The translations under genes and the position numbers were made by a program. A stretch of DNA of 20,035 bases from JADGNZ01 sp035995985. GTDB lineage: Bacteria > Acidobacteriota > Thermoanaerobaculia > Gp7-AA8. Below are positions 1-7,006 of the stretch, in pieces; within the stretch, counting starts at the first letter, position 1, and each line of letters begins with the position of its first letter. Below the pieces are notes generated by a model that was not told the DNA's origin, did not search any database, and was given only the letters and a program-made list of their open reading frames with translations. Where the stretch lies: NCBI GenBank assembly GCA_035995985.1, contig DASYJY010000079.1:1-20035 (forward strand), read 5' to 3'.

Positions 1-1709
1 TGGAAGCCGGGAACACCGGGATGGGAACGTCTTATGTCGTTCCGTATCTCAAGTCGATCGGCATCCAGCCCGCGAGCGGGCTCGATTACATGATCGGCGG
101 CCATCAGCACTGCGATCACATCGGCGGCCTCGATGAAGTGATCAACGCCGGATACAACGTCCACATCAAGCAGTACTACAACGGCTCGAGCTACAGCTCT
201 TCCTGCGCCACGCAGTGGAGCACAGCCGCCGCCACCACCACCGCCGGCGCGCCGATCGCCATGCCGGTCGGCACCGTCATCGACCTCGGCAGCGGGGCCA
301 AGATCACCTGTGTCGCCCGCAACGGCTCGATCATCGGCGGCGGCTCGGTCGCCGTGACCGACGAGAACGATCGCTCGATCGCGCTGCTCATCAAGTACGG
401 CGGCTTCGATTACATCTGGGCCAGCGACATGGGCGGCGGACCTGACGCCTGTACCGGCCGCGGCACCACGCAGCTCGACGTGGAGAGCTCGGTGATCAAC
501 GCCATCTCGCCCGGCGGCGCGCATCCGCTGATCACGGCCGGCGGCATCGATCTGATGCACGTAAACCATCACGGCAGCGAGAGCAGCAGCAATCCGACGT
601 ACTTCAACAAGATCAAACCGGCTGTGGCGATCATCGGCGTTGGTGCCGGTGAATCAACCGGTTGGGATCTACCGCGCATCAAGTCCGTCGACAGCGTGCT
701 CCTCGGCAGCAGCGGTTGCACGACCGCGCCGCCCGCGTACGTCCTGCAGACCGAGGAAGGAAATCCGGGCGCGACCAACATGAGCCACTCGGGATTCTGC
801 GTCGGCAACATCAAGGTCACGACCGACGGCATCAGCATCTTCACCGTCTCTGCCGATGGTGGTGTGCATCAGGGTCCGAACGAGCTGGCGGCCTCGGGAC
901 TGCCGAAGAGCTTCACGATCGATGATTCCGGCGGCGGTGGCGGCGACACGATTCTGCCGGTCACCTCGGTCACCGCGCCGCTCAACGGCGCGACGGTAAG
1001 CGGGACTACATCGGTGACCGCCTCGGCGTCGGACAACGTCGGCGTGACGAAGGTCGAGTTCTACCTCGACGGCGCGTTGCAATCGACGGACACGACGTCG
1101 CCGTACTCCTGGTCGTGGGATACGACCACCGCGACGAACGGATCGCACTCGCTGACGTCGAAAGCGTACGACGCGGCGCTGAACGTCGGAACGTCGACCG
1201 CGATCAATGTCACGGTGAGCAACGGCGTGCCGGTGAACATCGGCAACTGGACGCTGACGCAGGCGAATTCGACGCTGACCTACACGATCCCGGCCGGGAC
1301 GACGATTGCGTCGAAAGGCTACGTGATCATCGCGCGCAACGCGACGAAGGCGGCGTTCCAGACATTCTGGGGCGTGACCCTCGGCGCAAACGTTGTCTAC
1401 ATCAACTCCGCCGACACGATGCCGCAGATCAACGGCAGCGAGACGTACACGCTGAAAAACGCGTCCGGTACGACGATCGAAGGGACGACGGTGGCGATGG
1501 ATACGTCGGGCGGCTCGGACTTCCAGCGCGCGACGTGCGGCGCGATCGGAACGCTGAGCAGCTGGACGAAGCTGGCGTCGGCGTCGGGCAGCCCCGGCAC
1601 GGGCGGCCTCAATGGCTGTAACAAAGGTCCGTTCATCAACGAGTTTTCGGACGCGCTGGGGACGGGCAACTTCGTGTACGAGTTCATCGAGCTGTTCAAC
1701 GATAAATGA
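1..1709 (+). CDS. Secreted ComEC-type MBL-fold hydrolase with Ig-like and lamin-tail-like regions (5' end outside window)
   Basis: The frame is open from base 3 and reads EAGNTG before the first Met at 21, so the true start lies upstream; numbering here is from that Met. The metallo-beta-lactamase metal motif HxHxDH is at residues 28-33 (HQHCDH). A later ASDMGGG supplies the usual Asp, and HVNHHGSESSS followed by KPAVAIIGVG is typical of the ComEC/Rec2 MBL branch, which is linked to nucleic-acid hydrolysis. After a Gly-rich linker near residue 305 comes a bacterial Ig-like domain (about 309-400), then a lamin-tail-like beta region (about 403-562). I infer a secreted or surface hydrolase, possibly a nuclease. 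Fusions of lamin-tail domains to MBL hydrolases are known in bacteria. The substrate is unknown. The final strand order is unusual (see findings). Confidence 0.8.
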   Translation, partial: EAGNTGMGTSYVVPYLKSIGIQPASGLDYMIGGHQHCDHIGGLDEVINAGYNVHIKQYYNGSSYSSSCATQWSTAAATTTAGAPIAMPVGTVIDLGSGAKITCVARNGSIIGGGSVAVTDENDRSIALLIKYGGFDYIWASDMGGGPDACTGRGTTQLDVESSVINAISPGGAHPLITAGGIDLMHVNHHGSESSSNPTYFNKIKPAVAIIGVGAGESTGWDLPRIKSVDSVLLGSSGCTTAPPAYVLQTEEGNPGATNMSHSGFCVGNIKVTTDGISIFTVSADGGVHQGPNELAASGLPKSFTIDDSGGGGGDTILPVTSVTAPLNGATVSGTTSVTASASDNVGVTKVEFYLDGALQSTDTTSPYSWSWDTTTATNGSHSLTSKAYDAALNVGTSTAINVTVSNGVPVNIGNWTLTQANSTLTYTIPAGTTIASKGYVIIARNATKAAFQTFWGVTLGANVVYINSADTMPQINGSETYTLKNASGTTIEGTTVAMDTSGGSDFQRATCGAIGTLSSWTKLASASGSPGTGGLNGCNKGPFINEFSDALGTGNFVYEFIELFNDK

Positions 1710-1736
1710 GTAGCCTCAGACACTGCGCCTTGCCCA

Positions 1737-1829
1737 AGCACAGACAGGAGTGTCTGTGCCACACCGGCGCGGCCGGTAAGGCTTGGATCAATGGCGCAGC
1801 CATGTGGCACAGACACTCTTGTCTGTGCT
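1737..1829. repeat. Inverted pair of palindromic dispersed repeats (two copies)
   Basis: Copy A core 1738-1759 is GCACAGACA, loop GGAG, TGTCTGTGC: a perfect 9-bp stem with a 4-nt loop. Copy B core 1807-1828 has the same arms with loop CTCT. The 27-nt blocks 1737-1763 and 1803-1829 are reverse complements with one mismatch, so the pair can also fold into one long hairpin. The spacer holds two more small palindromes, ACCGGCGCGGCCGGT and ATGGCGCAGCCAT. A third copy lies at 6123-6144. This looks like a REP-type element; no transposase is nearby. Confidence 0.85.
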
Positions 1830-1860
1830 GGTGAGGCTCGGGACCATTTAGATGATCGAC

Positions 1861-1893
1861 CGCCGCCGGCCACTTGCGCCGGCGGCGTTTTTT
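1861..1893 (+). terminator. Strong rho-independent terminator
   Basis: A perfect 10-bp GC stem (CGCCGCCGGC at 1861-1870, GCCGGCGGCG at 1878-1887) with a 7-nt loop is followed at once by six T residues (1888-1893). It lies 150 bases after the stop of the MBL/lamin-tail gene on the same strand and beyond the repeat pair. It should end that transcript and separate it from the next genes. Confidence 0.85.
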
Positions 1894-1961
1894 GTGTACC
1901 TTTCCGGCTCCCCACACGGGCGCTTCCTCGGCGCTCTCACTCCCGTTGCACCAATCAATCG

Positions 1962-2264
1962 ATGCTTACAATTCTTCTGCTGCTGGCGCTGCATGCGCCC
2001 GAGGATTCTGTGTTGAAAGCGCGCTACATCGCTGTCGAGGGAACGGATGTGGAGTACGGACAAGGCGCGATCGAGCGCAACGAATTGCTTCACCATCCGC
2101 TGCCGCATCTGACCTGGCTGATCGTCGCCGACGTCACACCGGCCGAACTGCAGTCGAAACTGAACGCAGCCGTCGATTCCAAGCACGGCTCGTTCGTCGT
2201 CGAGTGCGCGAGCGAGGAGGAGGAGAAGGCGGTGCGATCAGGGAAGATCACGATGCAGCGATAG
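1962..2264 (+). CDS. Small hypothetical protein with hydrophobic N-terminus
   Basis: I do not recognise this 100-residue protein. The frame is open further upstream but passes through the terminator at 1861-1893, so the ATG at 1962 is the sensible start. No good Shine-Dalgarno sequence precedes it. Residues 2-10 (LTILLLLAL) are a short hydrophobic stretch, possibly a weak signal peptide. The rest is a mixed alpha/beta-looking chain with HHPLPHLTWLIVADV in the middle and an acidic ASEEEEKAV helix near the end, ending KITMQR. It is followed after 10 bases by a palindromic repeat and then by an MBL hydrolase gene. Codon use resembles the neighbours, which supports a real gene, but no function can be assigned. 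Confidence 0.5.
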   Translation: MLTILLLLALHAPEDSVLKARYIAVEGTDVEYGQGAIERNELLHHPLPHLTWLIVADVTPAELQSKLNAAVDSKHGSFVVECASEEEEKAVRSGKITMQR

Positions 2265-2274
2265 AAAAAACCGC

Positions 2275-2346
2275 TTCACCACAGAGGCACAGAGATCACA
2301 GAGGGTTTCTCTGTGTCCTCTGTGTCCTCTGTGTCTCTGTGGTGGA
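2275..2346. repeat. CACAGAG-type imperfect palindromic repeat
   Basis: The left arm (2275-2303) starts TTCACCACAGAGGCACAGAG. The right arm (about 2310-2346) contains CTCTGTGTCC units and ends CTCTGTGGTGGAA. The arms are near reverse complements, with a tandem CTCTGTGTC pattern in the right arm. The element fills the gap between the stop at 2264 and the start at 2357. This repeat type is one I recall as widespread between genes in environmental GC-rich genomes, where it gives spurious translations such as HRDTEDTE. Confidence 0.85.
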
Positions 2347-2356
2347 AAATGCCTTC

Positions 2357-3175
2357 ATGCGCTACATCATCGGGATTCTTCTGACGGCAACGATCGCTGC
2401 CGCGCAGACGCCGCAGTACGACGTCTACGCGATTCGCTACGCGACCATCCCAGGCTTTCCGGTCTCCGGTCTGATCAAGGGCGCGGACGAATCGCGGAAG
2501 ATCGACATCGCCATGATGGTCTGGCTCGTGCGCGGCGGCGGACACGTCATCGTCGTCGATTCGGGCTTCTACCGGCCGCAGTTTTTCAAGAACTGGAAGG
2601 TCGAGAACTTCGTCCGTCCCGACGAAGCGGTCGCACGCGCAGGCGTGAAGCCGGAGGAGGTTACGGACGTCATCCTCACGCACGCGCATTGGGATCATGC
2701 CGATGGCGCCGATCTCTTCCCGAAAGCGCAGGTGTGGATTCAGAAAGAGGGGTACCGCTACTACACGACCGACGCGTGGCAGCCGGACGGGAAGCATGGC
2801 GGCATCGAGCCGGAGGATGTGGCTTACCTGCTGCGCGCGAACACGGAAGGACGGCTGCATCTCGTCGACGGTGACCGCGAGATCCTGCCGGGTGTGCGCG
2901 TGTTCATCGGCGGGCGGCACACGTGGGCGTCGCAGTACGTGAGCGTGACCGCGAAGCCGGGGATCGTTGTGCTCGCGTCGGACAACATGTACCTTTACGA
3001 GAATCTTGACAAGCACCTGCCGATCGCGCAGACGTTCGATGCGGTGTCGAATCTTGCCGCGCAAGACAGGATGAAGACGCTGGTGAAGGATCCACGCTTC
3101 ATCATCCCCGGCCACGATCCCGCCGTCCTGACGCGCTTCCCGAAAGTCGCGGACGGAATCGTACACATCGAATGA
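2357..3175 (+). CDS. Exported MBL-fold hydrolase, N-acyl-homoserine-lactonase-like
   Basis: This is a 272-residue protein with an N-terminal signal peptide (about residues 1-17, MRYIIGILLTATIAAAQ). The MBL metal motif HxHxDH is at residues 109-114 (HAHWDH). Further ligands are plausibly His188 (GRHTW), Asp209 (ASDNM) and His253 (PGHDP). The early VVDSGF strand and overall spacing resemble the AHL-lactonase (AiiA/AttM) branch. That family opens lactone rings, but many members have other substrates, so quorum quenching is only a possibility. The frame is open far upstream to 1874, but the ATG at 2357 gives a clean signal peptide and lies just after the repeat, which would form most of its leader. 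Its stop overlaps the next start (ATGA at 3172-3175), so it is probably cotranscribed with the glycosylase gene. Confidence 0.75.
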   Translation: MRYIIGILLTATIAAAQTPQYDVYAIRYATIPGFPVSGLIKGADESRKIDIAMMVWLVRGGGHVIVVDSGFYRPQFFKNWKVENFVRPDEAVARAGVKPEEVTDVILTHAHWDHADGADLFPKAQVWIQKEGYRYYTTDAWQPDGKHGGIEPEDVAYLLRANTEGRLHLVDGDREILPGVRVFIGGRHTWASQYVSVTAKPGIVVLASDNMYLYENLDKHLPIAQTFDAVSNLAAQDRMKTLVKDPRFIIPGHDPAVLTRFPKVADGIVHIE

Positions 3176-3717
3176 AGCCGACGAAGGAAGAGGTGGCGGC
3201 GGCATTTGGCGCGACGCTGCCGGACGTCATCGCGCGCGATCTCGATGTCATCTTCTGCGGCATCAATCCCGGCCTCTACACGGCCGCGGTGCAGCAGCAT
3301 TTCGGTCGTCCCGGCAATCGCTTCTGGCCGACCATTCACAAGGCCGGCTTCACGCCGCGGCTTTTTCATCCGTCCGAACAGCGCGAGTTGCTGACGCACG
3401 GCTGCGGGATCACGAACGTGGTCGCGCGTGCGACGACTGCCGCGGCGGAGCTGACATCCGCGGAGCTCGTCGAAGGCGCGGCCGAGCTTGAAAAGAAAAT
3501 CCGCCGTTACCGCCCGCGCGTCTTGGCCATCGTCGGCATCGGCGCGTATCGAACGGGATTCAATCGTCCTCGCGCGAAGACCGGCCTGCAGCAGGAGACG
3601 ATCGGCGACACGCGCATCTGGATCCTGCCGAATCCGAGCGGATTGAATGCGAACTATCGTCCTGCGGAGCTGGTAGCGCTGTATGGGGAGTTGAAGACCT
3701 GGCTCACTTCAACGTAA
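3172..3717 (+). CDS. mug: Mismatch-specific uracil/thymine-DNA glycosylase (Mug/TDG family)
   Basis: This protein of 181 residues compares with about 168 in E. coli Mug. The catalytic-site motif GINPG is at residues 30-34, with GNRFW at 48-52, and the DNA-intercalation motif NPSGLN at 154-159; all are hallmarks of the Mug/TDG family. Members remove uracil, ethenocytosine or thymine from mismatches with guanine and start base-excision repair in the cytoplasm. The start is fixed by the ATGA overlap with the preceding MBL gene. The 3' end overlaps the convergent dehydrogenase gene by 14 bases. The pairing with an exported hydrolase has no obvious functional logic and may be only transcriptional. 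Confidence 0.88.
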   Translation: MKPTKEEVAAAFGATLPDVIARDLDVIFCGINPGLYTAAVQQHFGRPGNRFWPTIHKAGFTPRLFHPSEQRELLTHGCGITNVVARATTAAAELTSAELVEGAAELEKKIRRYRPRVLAIVGIGAYRTGFNRPRAKTGLQQETIGDTRIWILPNPSGLNANYRPAELVALYGELKTWLTST

Positions 3718-5545
3718 ATGCCACCACCTCATCGCCCCGCTTCGTGTGCAGCTTGCCGTGTCCTCCGGCGGCGATGACCACGAATTGCTTGCCGGCTGCG
3801 CGGTAGATCATCGGGGATGCTTGCGCGCTTGCCGGCATCGTCGCATGCCATAGCTCTTTGCCGGTTTCGACGTCGAACGCCCGGAACACTTCGTCCATCG
3901 CGGCGGCGATGAAGACGATGCCGTTCGCTGTCGCGGAGCCGCCGAGGTTGGGGGAGCCGATGTTCGGCGGGAGGCCGGGGATGCGGGAGACGGTGCCGAG
4001 CGGCGTTTCCCAGCGCACCGTTCCTTTGTCGACGTCGATCGCCGTCAGTGCGCCCCAGGGCGGCGGCGTGCAGGGGACGCCTTTCGGCGACACAAGAATC
4101 GTGCGGTACATCGCGTACGGCGTGCCGCGCATGCCGTTGTACTCGCCGAAAATCCGCTCGCCTTTGCTGCGGGCGCGGTCGGCGTCGTAGTCCGCTCGCG
4201 GAATCAGGCGCACCATCGCCGCGAGGCGGTTCGTGTTCGCGATGATGGTGTGGTGCAGCGGGTCGTACGACATCCCGCCCCAATGCATCCCGCCGATGTT
4301 TCCGGGAACCTGCAACGTTCCGCGGATGCTCGGCGGCGTGAACATGCCGTCGTGGCGGAGGGATGCGACGAGCGACTTGCATGCGACGCGGTCGGCGTCA
4401 TCGACTCCAAAGACGTCGTCGGGCTTGAGTTGCGACGGAACGATCGGCGGCGGCATCGTCGGGAACGGCTGCGTCGGCCACGCCTCTTCGCCCGCGACAT
4501 CGCTGGCAGGCACCGGACGCTCTTCGATCGGAAAGAGCGGCTCGCCGGTGGCGCGGTTGAAGAAGAAGAGGTGCCCCATCTTCGTCCCGACTGCGACCGC
4601 TTTGATGCCGCGCACATCGACGAGCACCGGCTGTGTGGCGATGTCGTAATCCCAAAGATCGTGATGGACGACCTGGAAGTGCCACACCACAGCTCCGGTG
4701 TTCGCGCGGATGGCCACGATGCTGTTGGCGAGATCGTTTTTGCCGAGGCGGAGGCCGCCGTAGTAGTCGGGACTCGGGCTGCTGGTAGGGATGAAGAGCA
4801 TGCCCGACTCGGGATCGGGAGTCATCGGTGCCCACGCGTTCGCGGCGCCGCTGTGCAGTTCGCGCGCGATCGGATCGAACGTCCAGCGCAGCGCGCCCGT
4901 GCGCGCGTCGTACGCACGTACGCTTCCGCGCTCCAGCTCCGCAGCGCCGTTGTCGCCGATCGCGGAACCGATGATGACGAGGTCGCCGATGACCGCAGGC
5001 GGCGATGTGACCTGATAGTCGCCAAAGCGCGGATGCTCAATTCCGTTCGTCAGGTCAACCGTGCCGCGGACGCCGAAGTCTTTGATTGGAGACCCCGTTG
5101 CGGCATCGAGTGCGATGAGACGCGCGTCGATGGTCCCTTCGAAAATCCGCTTCCCCTTCGCCCAATACGCCACGCCCCTCGACGTGACCTCGGAGAAGTC
5201 TCCGCTGCGATCGATGTGCGGATCGAACGTCCATTTCTCGCGCCCGGTCGCCGCGTCGAGGGCGATGACTTTGTTGAATCCCGTGCTGACGTAGAGCGTT
5301 CCATCGACGACGATCGGCGTCGCCTCAAACGTCGACTTCTCCTCGGCGTTCTTGACGAAGCTCGTTTCGCCCGTGTGATAGGTCCACGCGATCTCGAGCC
5401 GCGAAACATTCGTTCGATCGATGTCCGTCAGCGGCGAGTAGCGCGTTCCGCCGTTGTTCGCATACGCGGGCCAGTCGTTGTTCGAAGTCGTCGTCGAACT
5501 GCAGGCGGCGGCGAGGAGAAGCGTTGCAATCAGCGCGTTTCGCAT
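3704..5545 (-). CDS. PQQ-dependent dehydrogenase lipoprotein (glucose-dehydrogenase-like quinoprotein)
   Basis: From the Met at 5545 this is a 613-residue protein. A short hydrophobic leader ends in the lipobox LAAAC with Cys15, so it is probably a lipid-anchored periplasmic enzyme. Beta-propeller (PQQ) repeats run through the protein: WPAYANNGGTRYSPL, IALDAATGREKWTF, AYDARTGALRWTF, AIDVDKGTVRWETPLG and FDVETGKELWH. The HHDLWD motif at residues 294-299 and Lys322 downstream correspond to the catalytic Asp and PQQ-contacting Lys of the membrane glucose dehydrogenase Gcd. Unlike Gcd it lacks the five-helix membrane domain, and it has no CxxCH haem motif. The likely role is oxidation of a sugar or alcohol in the periplasm. 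Alternative in-frame starts at 5551 and 5563 exist; none has a good Shine-Dalgarno sequence. Start codons of this gene and the divergent DinB gene are under 40 bases apart. Confidence 0.85.
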   Translation of the reverse strand: MRNALIATLLLAAACSSTTTSNNDWPAYANNGGTRYSPLTDIDRTNVSRLEIAWTYHTGETSFVKNAEEKSTFEATPIVVDGTLYVSTGFNKVIALDAATGREKWTFDPHIDRSGDFSEVTSRGVAYWAKGKRIFEGTIDARLIALDAATGSPIKDFGVRGTVDLTNGIEHPRFGDYQVTSPPAVIGDLVIIGSAIGDNGAAELERGSVRAYDARTGALRWTFDPIARELHSGAANAWAPMTPDPESGMLFIPTSSPSPDYYGGLRLGKNDLANSIVAIRANTGAVVWHFQVVHHDLWDYDIATQPVLVDVRGIKAVAVGTKMGHLFFFNRATGEPLFPIEERPVPASDVAGEEAWPTQPFPTMPPPIVPSQLKPDDVFGVDDADRVACKSLVASLRHDGMFTPPSIRGTLQVPGNIGGMHWGGMSYDPLHHTIIANTNRLAAMVRLIPRADYDADRARSKGERIFGEYNGMRGTPYAMYRTILVSPKGVPCTPPPWGALTAIDVDKGTVRWETPLGTVSRIPGLPPNIGSPNLGGSATANGIVFIAAAMDEVFRAFDVETGKELWHATMPASAQASPMIYRAAGKQFVVIAAGGHGKLHTKRGDEVVAFTLK

Positions 5546-5581
5546 CGTCATATGATCGTTCATCGAAGGAGTGATTACGTC

Positions 5582-6070
5582 ATGACGAACCGTGAGTTTT
5601 TTCTGAGCCGATGGGAACCGGAGCAGCCGGCCTTTCTTCGCGTGTTGCGCGCGCTGCCCGCCGACAAGCTCGATTACAAGCCGCACGAGCGCTCGACGAG
5701 CGCTGGCGATCTGGCGTGGCAGTTGTCCGAGGAGCTACGCGTTTTGGGTGGAGTTACGGAGAGTGGCGACATCAATTGGGAGTCGGGATCGCGACCGGCG
5801 ACGCTCGACGAAATCGTTGCCGCGTATGAAGCGAACGTGGCTCACGTTCGTACGCTCGTTAGCGGAATGTCGGACGCGCGGTGGGACGGCGAAGGACGAT
5901 TCCTTTTCGGCGGCCACGAAGGGTGGAAGGCTACGGTCGGCAGCATTTTCTGGGGCTTCCTGCTCGATTCCATTCACCACCGCGGCCAGCTCAGCGCGTA
6001 CATCCGTCCGATGGGCGGCAAGGTGCCGTCGATTTACGGCCCGTCGGCGGACGATACGGGCGGGATGTAG
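5582..6070 (+). CDS. DinB-family protein with altered metal site
   Basis: This is a 162-residue four-helix DinB/YfiT-like protein. The C-terminal signature DSIHHRGQLSAYIRPMGG (129-146) and the closing VPSIYGPSAD are typical. The start at 5582 is supported by GAAGGAG at 5565-5571, 10 bases upstream; the frame is open much further upstream, but only antisense to the dehydrogenase gene. DinB proteins usually bind a divalent metal through three His. Here the first position is Gln47 (LAWQLSE) and the first of the C-terminal pair is Asp129, leaving His132/His133, so metal binding may be changed or lost. Family members include thiol-dependent transferases and many proteins of unknown role; I do not assign a substrate. 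It converges on the L,D-transpeptidase gene, with a palindromic repeat between them. Confidence 0.8.
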   Translation: MTNREFFLSRWEPEQPAFLRVLRALPADKLDYKPHERSTSAGDLAWQLSEELRVLGGVTESGDINWESGSRPATLDEIVAAYEANVAHVRTLVSGMSDARWDGEGRFLFGGHEGWKATVGSIFWGFLLDSIHHRGQLSAYIRPMGGKVPSIYGPSADDTGGM

Positions 6071-6122
6071 GAGCGGGGCGGCATGCGCGAAGCGCCGGAG
6101 CGCTGGCGTCCTCGCTGGATTG

Positions 6123-6144
6123 GCACAGACACTCCTGTCTGTGC
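6123..6144. repeat. Third copy of the GCACAGACA palindrome
   Basis: GCACAGACA (6123-6131), loop CTCC, TGTCTGTGC (6136-6144): the same perfect 9-bp stem as at 1738 and 1807. It sits in the 73-bp gap between convergent genes. Its last base is also the last base of the TAG stop of the transpeptidase gene, so it forms a hairpin at the 3' end of both transcripts. There is no T-run, so it is not a classical terminator. Confidence 0.85.
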
Positions 6145-6788
6145 TAATCCAGATCGCTGTGCCGTTCCTTCTTCGCCGCCGTCTGCGGGACCTGGCTTTC
6201 GAAGATGTAGACATCTGCGCCGATCGGCACCTCTCGGTACAGCCGTTCCAGCATGTCCTCGGGCAAACGGATGCAGCCGTGCGAGGCCTTGCGTCCAATC
6301 GAGTCGTACTCGTCGGTGCCGTGGATCATGATTCCGTCGCCGAGATCGAGGGCGTACTTGCCGAGGTGGCCTTTGACTTTGCGCAGCGGCGAGTTCAGCG
6401 GCGGGACCGGTTCGCCGGCTTCGACGAATGCCCAATCAGGTTTCGTCCAGACCGGATCCTCGATCTTCCGCAGCACTTTCAGATGTCCCTGCGGCGTGCG
6501 AAACAACCACACCTTGCTGCCCTTCTTCAGGATCTTCTCGCTGCCGGTCGCGGCCAGCGACTTGTCGACGAGCTGCCCATCCTTGAACAGATAAAGCCGG
6601 TTCGCCGCCGTATCGATCGTGATCACCGTCCCGGTCCGCGGCGCGTCGGCGGGCAACCCTTCGATCTGTTTGTCAGCCTCACAACGAAACTGCCACCAAT
6701 GACACTGCGTCTGCGCGGAAGCAGAAGCGCCGAGAACCAAACTGAAGATGAGGAGTCCTCGGCTGATGAATTTCGCGGCTGGATTCAA
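6144..6788 (-). CDS. L,D-transpeptidase (YkuD/ErfK family), exported
   Basis: I choose the TTG at 6788 as the start. GGGAGGG (6794-6800) lies 5 bases before it, and the resulting 214-residue protein begins with a clean signal peptide (MNPAAKFISRGLLIFSLVLG, cleavage near ASASAQ). The upstream ATG at 6851 would add 21 unlikely residues. The YkuD domain runs from about residue 54 to 197, with the catalytic motif H156-G...S/H170-G-C172-I-R174 (IHGTDEY ... SHGCIR). Such enzymes form 3-3 crosslinks in peptidoglycan or attach proteins to it, in the periplasm. Cys29 and Cys36 flank a Trp pair near the mature N-terminus and might form a disulfide. The gene stands alone, downstream of tRNA-Arg on the same strand. 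Confidence 0.87.
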   Translation of the reverse strand: MNPAAKFISRGLLIFSLVLGASASAQTQCHWWQFRCEADKQIEGLPADAPRTGTVITIDTAANRLYLFKDGQLVDKSLAATGSEKILKKGSKVWLFRTPQGHLKVLRKIEDPVWTKPDWAFVEAGEPVPPLNSPLRKVKGHLGKYALDLGDGIMIHGTDEYDSIGRKASHGCIRLPEDMLERLYREVPIGADVYIFESQVPQTAAKKERHSDLD

Positions 6789-6876
6789 TCGCACCCTCCC
6801 TGGAAAACGTCGACTTCGAACTACGAATAACCAGTGCGAGATCGACGCCAAAAGTGGGTGAATTTGGAAGGGAATC

Positions 6877-6953
6877 TGGTGGCCCCGGGGCGACTCGAAC
6901 GCCCGACAAACGGTTTAGGAAACCGCTGCTCTATCCACCTGAGCTACGGGGCC
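6877..6953 (-). tRNA. tRNA-Arg (anticodon CCT)
   Basis: The minus strand folds into a full cloverleaf. The acceptor stem GGCCCCG pairs with CGGGGCC, the D arm GCTC pairs with GAGC, and the anticodon stem GCGGT/ACCGT carries the loop TTCCTAA. The T arm GGGCG/CGCCC has loop TTCGAGT. The anticodon is CCT, reading AGG. The 3' CCA is encoded (6877-6879). I saw no integrase or duplicated 3' end that would mark it as an attachment site. Confidence 0.95.
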
Positions 6954-7006
6954 ACACGCGCGGAAAACGGGCGAGGGTAGCAGAAAAGTTCAGGAGGTCG
7001 GGAAGC

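Noticed and set aside
1737..1829. Repeat pair as the ends of a small transposon
   Set aside because: Only about 40 bases lie between the copies, with no open frame, and no target-site duplication was recognised; a REP-type element fits better.
2275..2346. Possible CRISPR or tandem-repeat array in the CACAGAG region
   Set aside because: The units are under 10 bases with no spacers, and the whole is one imperfect inverted repeat.
2357..3175. Firm call of a quorum-quenching AHL lactonase
   Set aside because: Motifs fit the branch, but substrate cannot be read from them; the protein is exported and there is no quorum-sensing gene nearby.
4250..5581. Long plus-strand open frame upstream of and continuous with the DinB gene
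   Set aside because: It is antisense to the dehydrogenase gene, is rich in Arg/Asp as expected of a GC-rich shadow frame, and shows no domain. The DinB start at 5582 has its own ribosome site.
6877..6953. tRNA-Arg as an integration site of a genomic island
   Set aside because: No integrase and no second copy of the tRNA 3' end were seen in the window, and neighbouring genes look chromosomal.
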